Shown piece after piece: positions 1-8,904 of a stretch of DNA of 64,000 nucleotides. The notes under the pieces were generated by a model. It was not told where the DNA came from. It searched no databases and saw only the letters and a list, made by a program, of their open reading frames with translations. Position numbers and translations under genes: made by a program. Source of the DNA: Nocardioides sp. W7 (GTDB taxonomy: Bacteria > Actinomycetota > Actinomycetes > Propionibacteriales > Nocardioidaceae); NCBI RefSeq assembly GCF_022919075.1, contig NZ_CP095078.1:2542001-2606000 (forward strand). The letters are read 5' to 3'. Every line of letters starts with the position of its first letter. The stretch's first letter is position 1.

Positions 1-978
1 TCGGTCATCGTCGACCAGGCTCGTACGAGCAGCCACATCGGCGCGGTCTACCTCATCTCCGGCGTCATCGGCGGGGCCGGCGCTCCGGTCGAGGAGCCGC
101 CCGTCGACGAGGGCGAGGACCCCGACGCGAACGACCCGACCCCCGACGCGGGCGACGAGACCACGGACTCGGGCGGCACGAGCACCGATGCCGGCACCGG
201 CACCGACACCGCGGTCGTCCCGCCGGTGGAGATCCCGCTCCCCGAGGACGTCCCCGTCGTCGTCCCCACCCCGGTGGCGCCCACCCCCGACGCGACCGAG
301 GACCTCGCGGTCTCCGAGGTGCGTCTCGACGGTCAGGCGACGCTGTCGGAGCTCTTCGGCGGCTCGCCGCGCCGGGACCTGATCTTCCTGGTCGAGAATG
401 TCGGCGCGCAGACCGTGACGGACCCGGTGGTCCGGGTGGCGGTGGGCCGCTCCGACGACGTCGAGCCGCAGCTGGTCGATGCCGAGGTGGGTGACCTCGA
501 CCCGGGCGAGCAGAGCGTGGTGACCGTCCCGCTCGAGCTGCCGATGGCGGCCTTCGGCGGCTACCGGGTCGTCGGCCAGGTGGGCGACACCGACGACGGT
601 GCGTTCGCGCTGAAGTGGTCGACGTACCCCTGGGGTCTCTTCGCCCTCAACGCGGTGGCGCTGGGGCTGCTCGGCTGGGGCGTGCAGCGCCGTCTGGGCC
701 TGCGTCGCACGCCCGCCGCGGCGCTCGACGTGCCCGAGAACGGCGAGGCGGTCGTCGACCTGGCCGCCGCCGACGCCTGGTGGGCCTATCGCAACGGCAC
801 CGGGCCGCGCCCGGTCCCGGACGCGACGGTCGCGGTGGCCTCCGCAGGGGTGGCGACCGAGGTGCTCTCCACGGAGCCGCCCGCCCCCGTCGACTCCGGG
901 GACGCGGTCGTGGACCTCGACGCCGCGGAGTCGTGGTGGGAAAGATCCGGCGCCAAGAGCTCCCGGAACGCGTCTTGA
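1..978 (+). CDS. C-terminal part of a membrane-anchored surface protein (5' end outside window)
   Basis: The reading frame is open from base 1, so the start lies upstream; 325 residues are visible. Residues about 28-75 are an Asp/Thr/Gly/Pro-rich linker. Residues about 95-200 look like an extracellular beta-sandwich resembling CARDB or COG1470-type modules. One membrane segment follows at about 209-230, ending in arginines, so the last ~95 residues should be cytoplasmic. This tail carries a short duplicated motif, VVDLxAAxxWW, at about 251-262 and 303-314, which could be a docking element. I do not recognise a named family. It lies directly upstream of the importer operon, and its stop codon overlaps a proposed operator, so the next operon can be controlled separately. 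A role in substrate capture or envelope organisation is inferred from context only. Confidence 0.7.
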   Translation, partial: SVIVDQARTSSHIGAVYLISGVIGGAGAPVEEPPVDEGEDPDANDPTPDAGDETTDSGGTSTDAGTGTDTAVVPPVEIPLPEDVPVVVPTPVAPTPDATEDLAVSEVRLDGQATLSELFGGSPRRDLIFLVENVGAQTVTDPVVRVAVGRSDDVEPQLVDAEVGDLDPGEQSVVTVPLELPMAAFGGYRVVGQVGDTDDGAFALKWSTYPWGLFALNAVALGLLGWGVQRRLGLRRTPAAALDVPENGEAVVDLAAADAWWAYRNGTGPRPVPDATVAVASAGVATEVLSTEPPAPVDSGDAVVDLDAAESWWERSGAKSSRNAS

Positions 979-994
979 TATCGTATATTCTTTC
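977..994. promoter_or_regulatory. Proposed operator A / promoter of the ABC importer operon
   Basis: This AT-rich island overlaps the stop codon of the preceding gene and lies 36 bases before the transporter start. The reverse strand reads GAATATACGATATC, nearly identical to the sites at 20883 and 34688 and related to those at 9737, 25141 and 47520. TATATT could also serve as a -10 box. Its position at a promoter and its recurrence support a shared operator, but the binding protein is not visible in the window. Confidence 0.6.
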
Positions 995-1029
995 AGAAAT
1001 CTTCCCGAGCCAGTTCCCGACCGAGCGGA

Positions 1030-2409
1030 GTGACGTCACAGGTGCAGACCACGAGGAGATGGACCCGCGATCGTTCGGCGCTGCTGCGCGTCGGAGCGGT
1101 CGGGGCCGGCCTGGCCGTCGCGCTCGCCGGGTGCGGGACGCTGATGCCGGGTGGACACACCGGTGCCGACGGCCGCGTCGCCGTGGCGGCGGGTAACGGG
1201 CCGGGGGTGACCGAGGACTCGGTCAAGGTGGTGTTCATCGCCGTCGACCTCGACGCGGTCCAGAAGATGACCGGATTCGAGACCGCAGCTGTCGGCGACC
1301 AGAAGAAGCAGATCAAGGCGCTCGAGGACTGGGTCAACGACAACGGCGGCCTCGGCGGCAGAAGGATGGAGGCGGTCTTCCGAGTCTACGACGCGGAGAC
1401 CGACTCGCCCGCTGCCGAGGAGCAGTTGTGCAACAAGATCACCCAGGACGACAAGGCCTTCGCGGTGGTGACGACCGGCCAGTACCAGGTCAACGCCCGC
1501 CCCTGCTACGCGGCTCGCCAGACCGTGGTGATCGACGCGTCGCTGTTCGCGATGAGCCAGGACTACCTCGAGGAGGAGTCGCCCTACGTCTGGACCGCGA
1601 GCTTCCCGGAGTACGACTCGTTCATCCGCACCTACGTGCGAGTGCTGGCGGAGCAGGAATTCTTCGAGGGACAGGACACCGTCGGCGTCGTGGCGGCGGA
1701 CTCGCCGGTCAACCGCGAGAGCATCGAGAACGTCGCGGTCCCGCTGCTGCGCGACGCCGAGGTCGACCCGGAGGTCGCGTGGGTCGACACCACCGACACC
1801 GGCACGCTCTTCCAGGGCCTGGAGCAGGCGGCCGTGACCTTCCGCAGCAAGGGCATCGAGCGACTCATGTTCCTCGGCGGCTCGCGCATGGCGTCGGTCT
1901 TCGCCACCGTCGCGGGCTCGCAGGACGGGTTCTCCCCGCGCTACGCCATCTCCAGCTTCGACAACCCGTCGTTCTTCGTGAACAACCCCACGACCGCGCC
2001 CCCGGAGACGATGAAGGGGATGGTGGGCATCGGCTTCCACCCGCCTCAGGACGTGCCCGACTCGGAGCTGGAGTTCCCCTCCACCGACACCGAGAAGGAG
2101 TGCCTCGGCATCTACGAGGACGGCGGCGTCAACTTCGAGTCGCGGGAGTCGGCGCGCGTGGCACTGCCGTACTGCGACGCGACCCGCTTGTTGAAGCTGG
2201 GCGCCGACGGCGTGGAGGGCGACCTGAACGCCGCGACCTGGGCCACGATCCTCGACCGCGACGGCACCTCGTTCCAGAGCGCCTCGGGCCCGGGCAACGC
2301 CCTGGGCGACGGTGGCCGGGCCGCGGTGGGCGCCTACCGCGTGCTGCGCTTCGACGCCGACAAGGGCCACTTCGTCTACGAGGGACCCGAGGTTCCCTTC
2401 GATGAGTGA
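1030..2409 (+). CDS. ABC transporter substrate-binding lipoprotein, branched-chain amino acid (HAAT) type
   Basis: This protein should capture the substrate outside the membrane and deliver it to the permease encoded downstream. The 459-residue product begins with a basic, hydrophobic signal ending in a lipobox LAGC with Cys35, so it is a lipoprotein. The rest matches periplasmic-binding type 1 proteins of the LivJ/UrtA group. The start is GTG at 1030; a GGAG lies immediately before it, so the in-frame GTG at 1042 is an alternative with better spacing. The stop overlaps the next gene by 8 bases. HAAT-type binding proteins in catabolic clusters often import aromatic or steroid-like acids rather than amino acids, so the ligand cannot be read from the family. 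Confidence 0.9.
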   Translation: MTSQVQTTRRWTRDRSALLRVGAVGAGLAVALAGCGTLMPGGHTGADGRVAVAAGNGPGVTEDSVKVVFIAVDLDAVQKMTGFETAAVGDQKKQIKALEDWVNDNGGLGGRRMEAVFRVYDAETDSPAAEEQLCNKITQDDKAFAVVTTGQYQVNARPCYAARQTVVIDASLFAMSQDYLEEESPYVWTASFPEYDSFIRTYVRVLAEQEFFEGQDTVGVVAADSPVNRESIENVAVPLLRDAEVDPEVAWVDTTDTGTLFQGLEQAAVTFRSKGIERLMFLGGSRMASVFATVAGSQDGFSPRYAISSFDNPSFFVNNPTTAPPETMKGMVGIGFHPPQDVPDSELEFPSTDTEKECLGIYEDGGVNFESRESARVALPYCDATRLLKLGADGVEGDLNAATWATILDRDGTSFQSASGPGNALGDGGRAAVGAYRVLRFDADKGHFVYEGPEVPFDE

Positions 2410-3151
2410 GTCCGGTCCGGGCGCCCCGGCGCTGGCGTGCGCCGGCATCCGTGCCTCCTACGGCCCGGTGCAGGTGCTCTTCGACGCGGGCCTGAGCGTC
2501 GAGCAGGGCGAGATGGTTGCGCTGCTCGGCCCCAACGGCGTCGGCAAGAGCACCCTGCTGAAGGTCATCGGCGGTCTGCTGTCCCCCGACGAGGGCTCCG
2601 TGCACCTCGGCGGCGTCGACGTGACCCGGATGGGCACTCGCAAGCGCGTCGGTCTCGGCCTGTGCCAGGTCGTCGGCCAGGCGACGTTCCCGTCGTTGAG
2701 CGTGACCGAGAACCTGGCCATGCACGGCTACACCTCGGGCAGCCGGAAGTGGACCAAGGAGGCGGTCGAGGCCGCCCTCACGGTGTTCCCCCGGTTGCAC
2801 GCCCGCCGCGACCAGCCGGCCTCGACGCTCTCCGGCGGTGAGCGGCAGATGCTGGCGCTGGCCAAGGCGATCGTCAACGAGCCCAAGGTGCTCGTCATCG
2901 ACGAGTTCTCGCTCGGCCTCGCTCCGGTGGTCGTCGGCGGCCTCATGGAGCTCGTGCGTCGGCTCAACCAGCGGGGAAGTGCGGTGCTGCTCGTCGAGCA
3001 GTCGGTCAACGTCGCGCTCTCGCTCGTCCACCGGGTCTACATGATGGAGAAGGGCGAGATCATCGCCGAGGAGTCGGCGGCGTCGCTCGCCGCCGATCCC
3101 GAGCAGGTCCGCACCCTGATGCTCGGCGGACACACGGCGGTGACGGCATGA
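2402..3151 (+). CDS. ABC transporter ATP-binding protein, LivF type
   Basis: This is one of the two nucleotide-binding domains of the importer. The 249-residue length is normal for LivF. Visible motifs are Walker A GPNGVGKST, signature LSGGERQ, Walker B VLVIDEF and the LivF-type VEQ switch. The ATG at 2402 overlaps the upstream stop. Longer in-frame starts exist inside the preceding gene but would add residues unlike the family. The stop overlaps the next start as ATGA, indicating translational coupling in one operon. The second ATPase is fused to the permeases in the following gene. Confidence 0.93.
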   Translation: MSESGPGAPALACAGIRASYGPVQVLFDAGLSVEQGEMVALLGPNGVGKSTLLKVIGGLLSPDEGSVHLGGVDVTRMGTRKRVGLGLCQVVGQATFPSLSVTENLAMHGYTSGSRKWTKEAVEAALTVFPRLHARRDQPASTLSGGERQMLALAKAIVNEPKVLVIDEFSLGLAPVVVGGLMELVRRLNQRGSAVLLVEQSVNVALSLVHRVYMMEKGEIIAEESAASLAADPEQVRTLMLGGHTAVTA

Positions 3152-6015
3152 GCGGCTTCGACTTCGGCGTCGACCGGCTGGTCATCGGCCTGTTCACCGG
3201 CCTGACCTACGGCCTGCTCGCCGTCGGCCTCGTCCTGGTCTACCGGTCCAGCCGGTTCGTGAACTTCGCTCACGGCTCGATCGGCGCGTTCGGTGCCTCG
3301 GTGCTCGCGCTCATGGTCACTGACTGGGGGCTGCCGTACTGGGCCTCGTTCGTGGTCGCGATCGTGGTCGGCGGCCTGCTGTCCGGCTTCGTCGAGATCC
3401 TCGTCGTACGACGGCTCGAGGGTCGGCCCGCGCTGGTGGGCATGATCGCGACGCTCGGCCTGTCCCAGCTGATCGTGGTCATGTCGCTGATCATCAACAG
3501 CGACGGCGTCAGCGGCTTCACCTACCCGAAGCCGACCATGCTGCCGACGTTCGAGATCCAGTCGCTGCCGATCGGCACGCCGTACGTCGCGATGCTGGTC
3601 CTCGCGCCCGTGCTGCTGGCCGGCCTGGCCTGGTTCCTGCGCTACCACCGGATGGGCATCGGCATCCGGGCCGCCGCCGACGACCCCGACACCGCCCGGC
3701 TCGAAGGCATCCCGGCCCGCTGGATGGCCACGCTCGCCTGGACGATCGCCGGCGGGATCGCCTGCTTCTCGGCGATCCTGGTGACCCCGACGACCGCCGG
3801 CTCCGGCCTGGAGGGCATCGGTCCCGACCTCCTCCTCAAGGGGCTGGCCGGCGCCGTGATCGCCCGGATGTCGTCCATCCCGATCGCCATCGCGGCCTCG
3901 CTCGGCATTGGCGTGATCGAGCAGGTGCTGCTCTCCAATCCCGACACCCGCGGCTTGGTGACCGTGGTCATCGCGCTGATCATCGTGGTCGCGCTGCTCC
4001 GCCAGCCGCAGCTGGGCCGGGCCGGTCAGGACAAGGGCCGCTGGCGCCGCGTCGTGCTCCCGCCCCTGCCCCCGGCGTACCGCTCGGTCCCGAGCATCCG
4101 GTGGATCCCGCGCGTCTCGGTGGTCGTGGGCATCGCGGCCTCGGTGGGGGTCGCCTACCTGGTCAGCAACGACACGGCGTCGGTGCTCTCCCTGGTCGCG
4201 GGCTTCACGCTCGTGGGCCTGAGCGTGGGGCTGCTGACCGGGGTGTCCGGCCAGCTCTCGCTCGGCCAGTTCGCGTACGCCGGCATCGCCGCCGCCGCGT
4301 CGGTGCACGTCGCCGAGTCGACGGGCAACTTCCTGTTCGGCCTGCTGTGCGGCGTCCTCTCCGCGGCTGCCGCCTCGGCCCTCGTCGGCATCCCGGCCAT
4401 GAAGCTGAAGGGGCTCGCCCTCGCGGTGTCGACGCTGGCCTTCGCGCTGGCCACCTCGACCTGGCTGTTGCGCCAGGACCTGTTCCTCGGCGACGGCATC
4501 GCGCCCGCGAAGCCGACCTGGTGGGACTACCCGCTCGAGTACGCCGTCGACTACTACCTCTTCGCCCTGCTGATGCTCTGCGTGGGGCTGTGGGTCACCA
4601 ACAACCTGCGTCATGGCGGCTTCGGCCGGATGATCCAGGCCCTGCGCGACAACGAGCACGCCGCTCGGGCGTTCACCGTGCCGAACCGGATGCGGATGAT
4701 CCAGCTCTACGCGGTCTCCGGGGCGCTCGCCGGGCTCGGCGGCATCGTGGTGGGCCACGGCCAGTCGCAGCTGACGGTCAACTCCTTCCCGGCCGACGCG
4801 AGCATCGACGTCGTCGCCCTCACGGTCGTCGGCGGGCTCACCGTCTCGCTCGGGCCGCTGGTCGGTGCCCTGCTGATCGTCGGCCTGCCGGCGCTCGTCG
4901 GCATGGGGATGGCCGGCCAGGCCGCGCTGGCCATCGGCTGGCTGCTCGTCGTCATCTTCCTGCCCGACGGCCTCGGCGGGGTGATGGTGCGCATGCGTGA
5001 CTCGCTGTACGACGGCCTCGCGCGCCGTCACGGCCTCGACCCGCTGCGCGAGCGGCACGGCGTCGTCGACCTCGACGCAGAGGGGCACGTGTCCTCGCCC
5101 CTGCACGAGCGCCCGCGCCTGGAGGGCCTCGCTCCGCGGGTCGCTCCGGGAGCCCGTACGACCGGTCCCATCCTCACCGTCGACGGGATCTCCCGGCGCT
5201 TCGGCGGGGTGGTCGCGGTCGACCACGTGAGCTTCCAGGTGGAGCAGGGCGAGATCCTCGGGGTCATCGGTCCCAACGGCGCGGGTAAGACGACCTGCTT
5301 CGAGATCGTCGCGGGATTCACCGCGACGGATCGCGGGCGGGTCGTGTTCGACGGCATCGACGTCACCGGGGCGACCCCGGAGGAGCGGGCGCAGGAGGGC
5401 CTGGTCCGCTCCTTCCAGGACGCTGCGCTGTTCCCGACCCTCACCGTGCACGAGACGCTGATGGTCGCCCAGGAGCGGATCGAGCCGACCCGACTGTGGA
5501 CCTCCGCGCTGGGCGTCCGCTCGGCGGAGATCGACAAGGCGGCGGCCGCCGACGAGGTGCTGGAGCGGATGCACCTGACCCGCTACGCCCGCCGCCCCGT
5601 CGGCGACCTGTCGACCGGCACCCGCCGCGTGGTCGAGCTCGCCTGCCTGCTGACGCTGCAGCCCCGGGTGCTGCTGCTCGACGAGCCGTCGGCGGGCATC
5701 GCCCAAAGCGAGAGCGAGGCCCTGGGCGACCTGCTGCTGGCCATCCGTGCCGAGCTCGGCACCACGATGGTCGTCATCGAGCATGACCTGCCCCTGCTCT
5801 CGCGGCTGTCCGACCGGATGCTCGCGATGAACCTGGGGCGCGTCATCGCCACCGGCACGCCCGACGAGGTGCGCAACGACCCCGCGGTCGTGACGTCGTA
5901 CCTCGGCGCCGACCAGGCGGCGATCCATCGCTCCGGCCTGCACCTGGCGGCCGGTCCAGATTCGTCCACCCCCGACCCGCTGTCGACCCGTATCCAACCC
6001 GTTCCGAGTCGATGA
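3148..6015 (+). CDS. Fused branched-chain-type ABC permease-permease-ATPase (LivH-LivM-LivG)
   Basis: One 955-residue polypeptide carries three proteins that are usually separate. Residues about 1-290 are a LivH-like permease with many membrane helices. Residues about 320-610 are a LivM-like permease. Residues about 670-925 are a LivG-like ATPase with Walker A GPNGAGKTT near 709 and Walker B VLLLDEPSAG near 841. The signature loop reads LSTGT instead of LSGGQ, a tolerated LivG variant. With the separate LivF-like ATPase and the lipoprotein it forms a complete importer. LivM-LivG fusions are known in actinobacteria; the three-way fusion fixes subunit stoichiometry. Expression is probably driven by operator A. 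The next gene is 23 bases downstream. Confidence 0.92.
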   Translation: MSGFDFGVDRLVIGLFTGLTYGLLAVGLVLVYRSSRFVNFAHGSIGAFGASVLALMVTDWGLPYWASFVVAIVVGGLLSGFVEILVVRRLEGRPALVGMIATLGLSQLIVVMSLIINSDGVSGFTYPKPTMLPTFEIQSLPIGTPYVAMLVLAPVLLAGLAWFLRYHRMGIGIRAAADDPDTARLEGIPARWMATLAWTIAGGIACFSAILVTPTTAGSGLEGIGPDLLLKGLAGAVIARMSSIPIAIAASLGIGVIEQVLLSNPDTRGLVTVVIALIIVVALLRQPQLGRAGQDKGRWRRVVLPPLPPAYRSVPSIRWIPRVSVVVGIAASVGVAYLVSNDTASVLSLVAGFTLVGLSVGLLTGVSGQLSLGQFAYAGIAAAASVHVAESTGNFLFGLLCGVLSAAAASALVGIPAMKLKGLALAVSTLAFALATSTWLLRQDLFLGDGIAPAKPTWWDYPLEYAVDYYLFALLMLCVGLWVTNNLRHGGFGRMIQALRDNEHAARAFTVPNRMRMIQLYAVSGALAGLGGIVVGHGQSQLTVNSFPADASIDVVALTVVGGLTVSLGPLVGALLIVGLPALVGMGMAGQAALAIGWLLVVIFLPDGLGGVMVRMRDSLYDGLARRHGLDPLRERHGVVDLDAEGHVSSPLHERPRLEGLAPRVAPGARTTGPILTVDGISRRFGGVVAVDHVSFQVEQGEILGVIGPNGAGKTTCFEIVAGFTATDRGRVVFDGIDVTGATPEERAQEGLVRSFQDAALFPTLTVHETLMVAQERIEPTRLWTSALGVRSAEIDKAAAADEVLERMHLTRYARRPVGDLSTGTRRVVELACLLTLQPRVLLLDEPSAGIAQSESEALGDLLLAIRAELGTTMVVIEHDLPLLSRLSDRMLAMNLGRVIATGTPDEVRNDPAVVTSYLGADQAAIHRSGLHLAAGPDSSTPDPLSTRIQPVPSR

Positions 6016-6038
6016 CCAACCCTGAGGAGATCGTCGCA

Positions 6039-6686
6039 ATGAGACGAGTGAACCTGCTGCCCCGCTCGCTGGTCGTGGTGTTCGTGGCCCTGGCCGCGGT
6101 GCTGATGGCCGCGCCCCCGAGCTTCGCCGCACCCGCGCTGGACATCAGTGCCCATCAGAACCTGAAGGACGGTCAGTCGGTGACCATCTCGGGGTCGGGC
6201 TTCAAGCCGGGTCTGAAGGGGATCGCGATCGGGCAGTGCCGCAAGGGCTACGTCGGCCCGGGCGACTGCAACCTGCAGGGCGGCGCGGTCTTCCGCGACG
6301 CCGACGCCGGCGGGAAGGTCGCCCAGTTCACCATCGTGGTGAAGGAGAAGTTCGGCAACGTGGACTGCACGACGGAGGAGTGCGTGCTCGCCGCGGGTCC
6401 CCTCCCGACGGCGGCCGACGCGGCGACGGTGAAGGCCAACACCTGGGAGGTCACCATGACCTTCGGTGCGGCTCCGGCGGCGGCGCCCGCGGCCCCCGCG
6501 CCGGCCGCGCCGTCCGTGGCGCCGTCGACGGAGGCCGCGCCGGTCGCTGACACCGGCACGCTGCCGAAGACCGGCGCCGGCGACTCCGTCCCGGTGCTGC
6601 TGCTCGGCGCGACCGCGCTGCTCGGCACGGGCGTCGCCGTGATGCTCCTGGTGCCCGGGCGGCGTCGTCCGGAGGTCGGCCGATGA
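6039..6686 (+). CDS. LPXTG-anchored surface protein with neocarzinostatin-like domain
   Basis: The 215-residue protein has a signal peptide ending near FAAPA. An Ig-like domain follows, with DGQSVTISGSGF and four cysteines in two pairs (QC...DC and DC...EC), the pattern of the neocarzinostatin/macromomycin apoprotein family. An Ala/Pro-rich spacer precedes LPKTGAGDS, a membrane helix and an RRR tail, a sortase signal. I chose ATG 6039 because GAGGAG at 6024-6029 is well spaced; ATG 6012 overlaps the upstream stop but puts extra residues before the signal. Family members include enediyne chromophore carriers, so binding of a large aromatic ligand at the cell surface is possible but inferred. 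No sortase gene is in the window. Confidence 0.8.
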   Translation: MRRVNLLPRSLVVVFVALAAVLMAAPPSFAAPALDISAHQNLKDGQSVTISGSGFKPGLKGIAIGQCRKGYVGPGDCNLQGGAVFRDADAGGKVAQFTIVVKEKFGNVDCTTEECVLAAGPLPTAADAATVKANTWEVTMTFGAAPAAAPAAPAPAAPSVAPSTEAAPVADTGTLPKTGAGDSVPVLLLGATALLGTGVAVMLLVPGRRRPEVGR

Positions 6687-7963
6687 GTTCCCGCGCCCGG
6701 TTCGCCCGGCTCCGGCACCCGCTCGCCGCGCTGCTGGCCGTCGGCGGTGTCGTCGTCGGCTCGATCGCGGCGATGGGCGGCAGCCCCGCCTCCGCGGCTG
6801 GTGACGACCTGGTCGGGAGCCCGGTGTTCAACTGCAAGCTGGCCCCGTTCCCCGACTTCCCATGGAACAGCACCATCACGCTCTCTGCGGTGCGTCCCGC
6901 CGGCTCGACGACGGTGACGGTCATCGCGAAGGTGTCGCAGATGAGCGGCGTGGTGCCGGTGGCGCTGACCGACTACGACTTCAACAACACGATGAAGCTC
7001 AAGCTGGGCAGCGACGTGGTGACCCTGACCGGGAGCGGCAAGGTCAACGCGCTCCCCAAGGCCGCCTTCGACCAGCCGGACCTGCGGGGAACGTTCACCT
7101 CCTCGGCGGTCGACGCGGTCGCGGAGGTCACCAATTACGACTTCGCGATGCCCGCCTTCGGGATGGAGAGCTTCTGCCTGCCCACTGCGGGTGCTGCTTT
7201 CGGGACGCTGAAGATCGTGAGCGGCACCCCACCGACCCCCACTCCGACGCCGACGACCACGACCACGGCCACGGCCACGCCGACGCCGAGCCCCACGGCC
7301 AGCGCGTCGGTCCCGTCGGGGTCGAAGGGTGGCAAGCCGGCCAAGGGCAGTGCGACCTTCGCCTGTTTGCTCAGCCCGATCGGCAGCAAGTTCGACTACA
7401 ACGCCAAGGTCACGGTCAGCGGCTATCGCGCCAAGGAGGGTGACGACGTCACCCTCACCGCGAAGATGAGCGACCTGCCGGCCATCTCCCCGGTCCCGAT
7501 CCAGGGCTCGATGGACTACACGCTCGCCGCCACGGCGGGTGGCAAGGCGGTCACCCTCAAGAGCACCGACCAGGTCAATGCCGCAGCCAAGGTGGAGGTC
7601 CCGGTCAAGGACCTCACCGGCACCGTCGGCGTCGACGGCGACGAGCTGGAGATCAAGGTCTCGAAGTTCACCTTCAACTTCCCCTCGGCGAGCATTGGCG
7701 CGGAGTGCACGGCAGCCAGCCCCGTCTCGCTGGGGAAGATGACCGTGGGCAGCGAGCCCACCGAGGAGGAGGAGGAAGAGGAGCCGACGGCTACCGCCGC
7801 GACCCCTGCCTCCTCCGGTGGCGTCTCGTCGGGTGCGGGCACGCTGCCGAAGACCGGTGGCGGCGACTCGCTCCCCGTCGTGGGGCTGTGGGCCCTGGCG
7901 CTCACCCTCCTCGGCGCGGCCGGCCTGCTCTGCGTCCCGCAGGTGGCCCGCAAGCGGAGCTGA
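6683..7963 (+). CDS. LPXTG-anchored surface protein with two DUF6801-like beta-sandwich repeats
   Basis: The 426-residue product has a signal peptide (cleavage near ASAAG) and two related domains at about 48-175 and 225-350. Each begins with an F-x-C motif and has a conserved MSDLP-type segment. The domains are separated by a Pro/Thr-rich linker. An acidic run of Glu, the sorting signal LPKTGGGDS, a membrane helix and a basic tail end the protein. The domain pattern resembles the repeats of the surface protein at 20952-23174. The start overlaps the preceding stop, so the pair is co-translated with the importer operon. The function is unknown; cell-wall display near a dedicated importer suggests substrate binding or adhesion. 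Confidence 0.8.
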   Translation: MSSRARFARLRHPLAALLAVGGVVVGSIAAMGGSPASAAGDDLVGSPVFNCKLAPFPDFPWNSTITLSAVRPAGSTTVTVIAKVSQMSGVVPVALTDYDFNNTMKLKLGSDVVTLTGSGKVNALPKAAFDQPDLRGTFTSSAVDAVAEVTNYDFAMPAFGMESFCLPTAGAAFGTLKIVSGTPPTPTPTPTTTTTATATPTPSPTASASVPSGSKGGKPAKGSATFACLLSPIGSKFDYNAKVTVSGYRAKEGDDVTLTAKMSDLPAISPVPIQGSMDYTLAATAGGKAVTLKSTDQVNAAAKVEVPVKDLTGTVGVDGDELEIKVSKFTFNFPSASIGAECTAASPVSLGKMTVGSEPTEEEEEEEPTATAATPASSGGVSSGAGTLPKTGGGDSLPVVGLWALALTLLGAAGLLCVPQVARKRS

Positions 7964-7973
7964 TCCACGCAGA

Positions 7974-8018
7974 CACGAAGAAGCCCCCCGCGACCAGGTC
8001 GCGGGGGGCTTCTTCGTG
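7974..8018. terminator. Bidirectional intrinsic terminator
   Basis: A perfect 22-base stem with a one-base loop runs outward from the centre near 7996. It begins CACGAAGAAGCCCCCCGCG and its arms end in AAGAAG/CTTCTT, giving A- and T-rich flanks on both sides. It separates the rightward importer and surface-protein operon from the leftward gene ending at 8029. Confidence 0.9.
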
Positions 8019-8028
8019 CGGGGGTGGA

Positions 8029-8904
8029 TCAGCGGTTCGCGGCCGCCAGGGTGACGGCGTCGTACGACCGAGTGGTGGCGAAGCCGCTCTCGGTGAGCCG
8101 GGCCACCGAGATCGGCTTCTGGGGGGAGGCGATCTCGTCGCGGTAGGTCAGGGCCGGGAGGTCCTGGGCCGCGGAGAGGGCGTCGAAGATGGCCGCATTG
8201 GTCGGCGGCACCTCGGCGTGGGTGAGGTTGTGCAGGCCGGTGATCCGGTTCTCGAGCGCGTGCACGATCGCGTCGGCCGCGTCCTCGACGGCGAGGCGGT
8301 AGAAGAGCGCGTCGCCGCTGAAGGGGACCGAGCCGCCGAGGTACTGGTGGGCCATGGCCACCTTGGCCTCGATGGGCGGGTCGCCGGCGCCGAAGATGTC
8401 GCCGCAGCGGAAGACGCAGGCCCGGTCGCCGGCCCGCTCGAGGTAGACCTTCTCCATCGCCAGGAACATCGTGGGACTCGGGTCGGTCGAGTCGGTGACC
8501 GGGCCCGCCTCGGTGATCTCGTCCAGGTGGTCCTGGGCGTTGCCGTAGACCGAGGTCGACGAGAGCGCCACGAGGTACGGCGCGTCGCCGGAGGTGGTCG
8601 CTCCGGTGACGGACTCGGCGGTCTCCACGAGGATCTCGCGGTAGGTCACCGCGCGCTCCTCGGGCGTCATCGAGCTCTGGGCCGACGGCCCGGCGGCGAC
8701 GACCACGGCGTCGCGGCCCTCGAGCGCGGCGCGGACGGCGTCGCGGTCGCTGCCGCGGAGCACGAGCACCTCGTCGAACTTCTCCAGCAGCCCCTCGACC
8801 TTGCCGGGGGTGGTCGTGGTCGCGGCCACCTCGTGGCCCAGCTCCCGCAGCCGGGCACCCGCCAGGGTGCCGACCAGGCCGGCGCCGATCACCAGGATCC
8901 TCAT
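8029..8904 (-). CDS. NAD(P)-binding epimerase/dehydratase-family protein (atypical extended SDR)
   Basis: The 291-residue protein opens with a Rossmann motif, GAGLVGTLAGARL, right at the N-terminus. It continues with a central SSTSVYG segment as in NAD-dependent epimerases. The canonical YxxxK cannot be assigned with confidence, so the protein may bind NAD(P) without classical SDR chemistry. The ATG at 8904 was chosen because a longer in-frame extension would run through the upstream gene. It overlaps that gene's stop by 4 bases, so both form a two-gene operon driven from the site at 9737. The substrate is unknown; co-transcription with the RCC-reductase-like gene suggests a reductive or dehydrogenating step in the same pathway. 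Confidence 0.75.
   Translation of the reverse strand: MRILVIGAGLVGTLAGARLRELGHEVAATTTTPGKVEGLLEKFDEVLVLRGSDRDAVRAALEGRDAVVVAAGPSAQSSMTPEERAVTYREILVETAESVTGATTSGDAPYLVALSSTSVYGNAQDHLDEITEAGPVTDSTDPSPTMFLAMEKVYLERAGDRACVFRCGDIFGAGDPPIEAKVAMAHQYLGGSVPFSGDALFYRLAVEDAADAIVHALENRITGLHNLTHAEVPPTNAAIFDALSAAQDLPALTYRDEIASPQKPISVARLTESGFATTRSYDAVTLAAANR

Noticed and set aside
977..994. Site A considered only as a -10 promoter box
   Set aside because: TATATT could be a -10, but the 14-base identity with site C and the relation to four other sites exceed what a -10 box requires. The simpler reading is not excluded.
3037..6132. 1031-codon antisense open frame opposite the fused transporter gene
   Set aside because: Arg/His/Gln/Gly-rich composition with no recognisable domain, lying opposite a gene with clear motifs. 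Long antisense frames are expected at this GC content.
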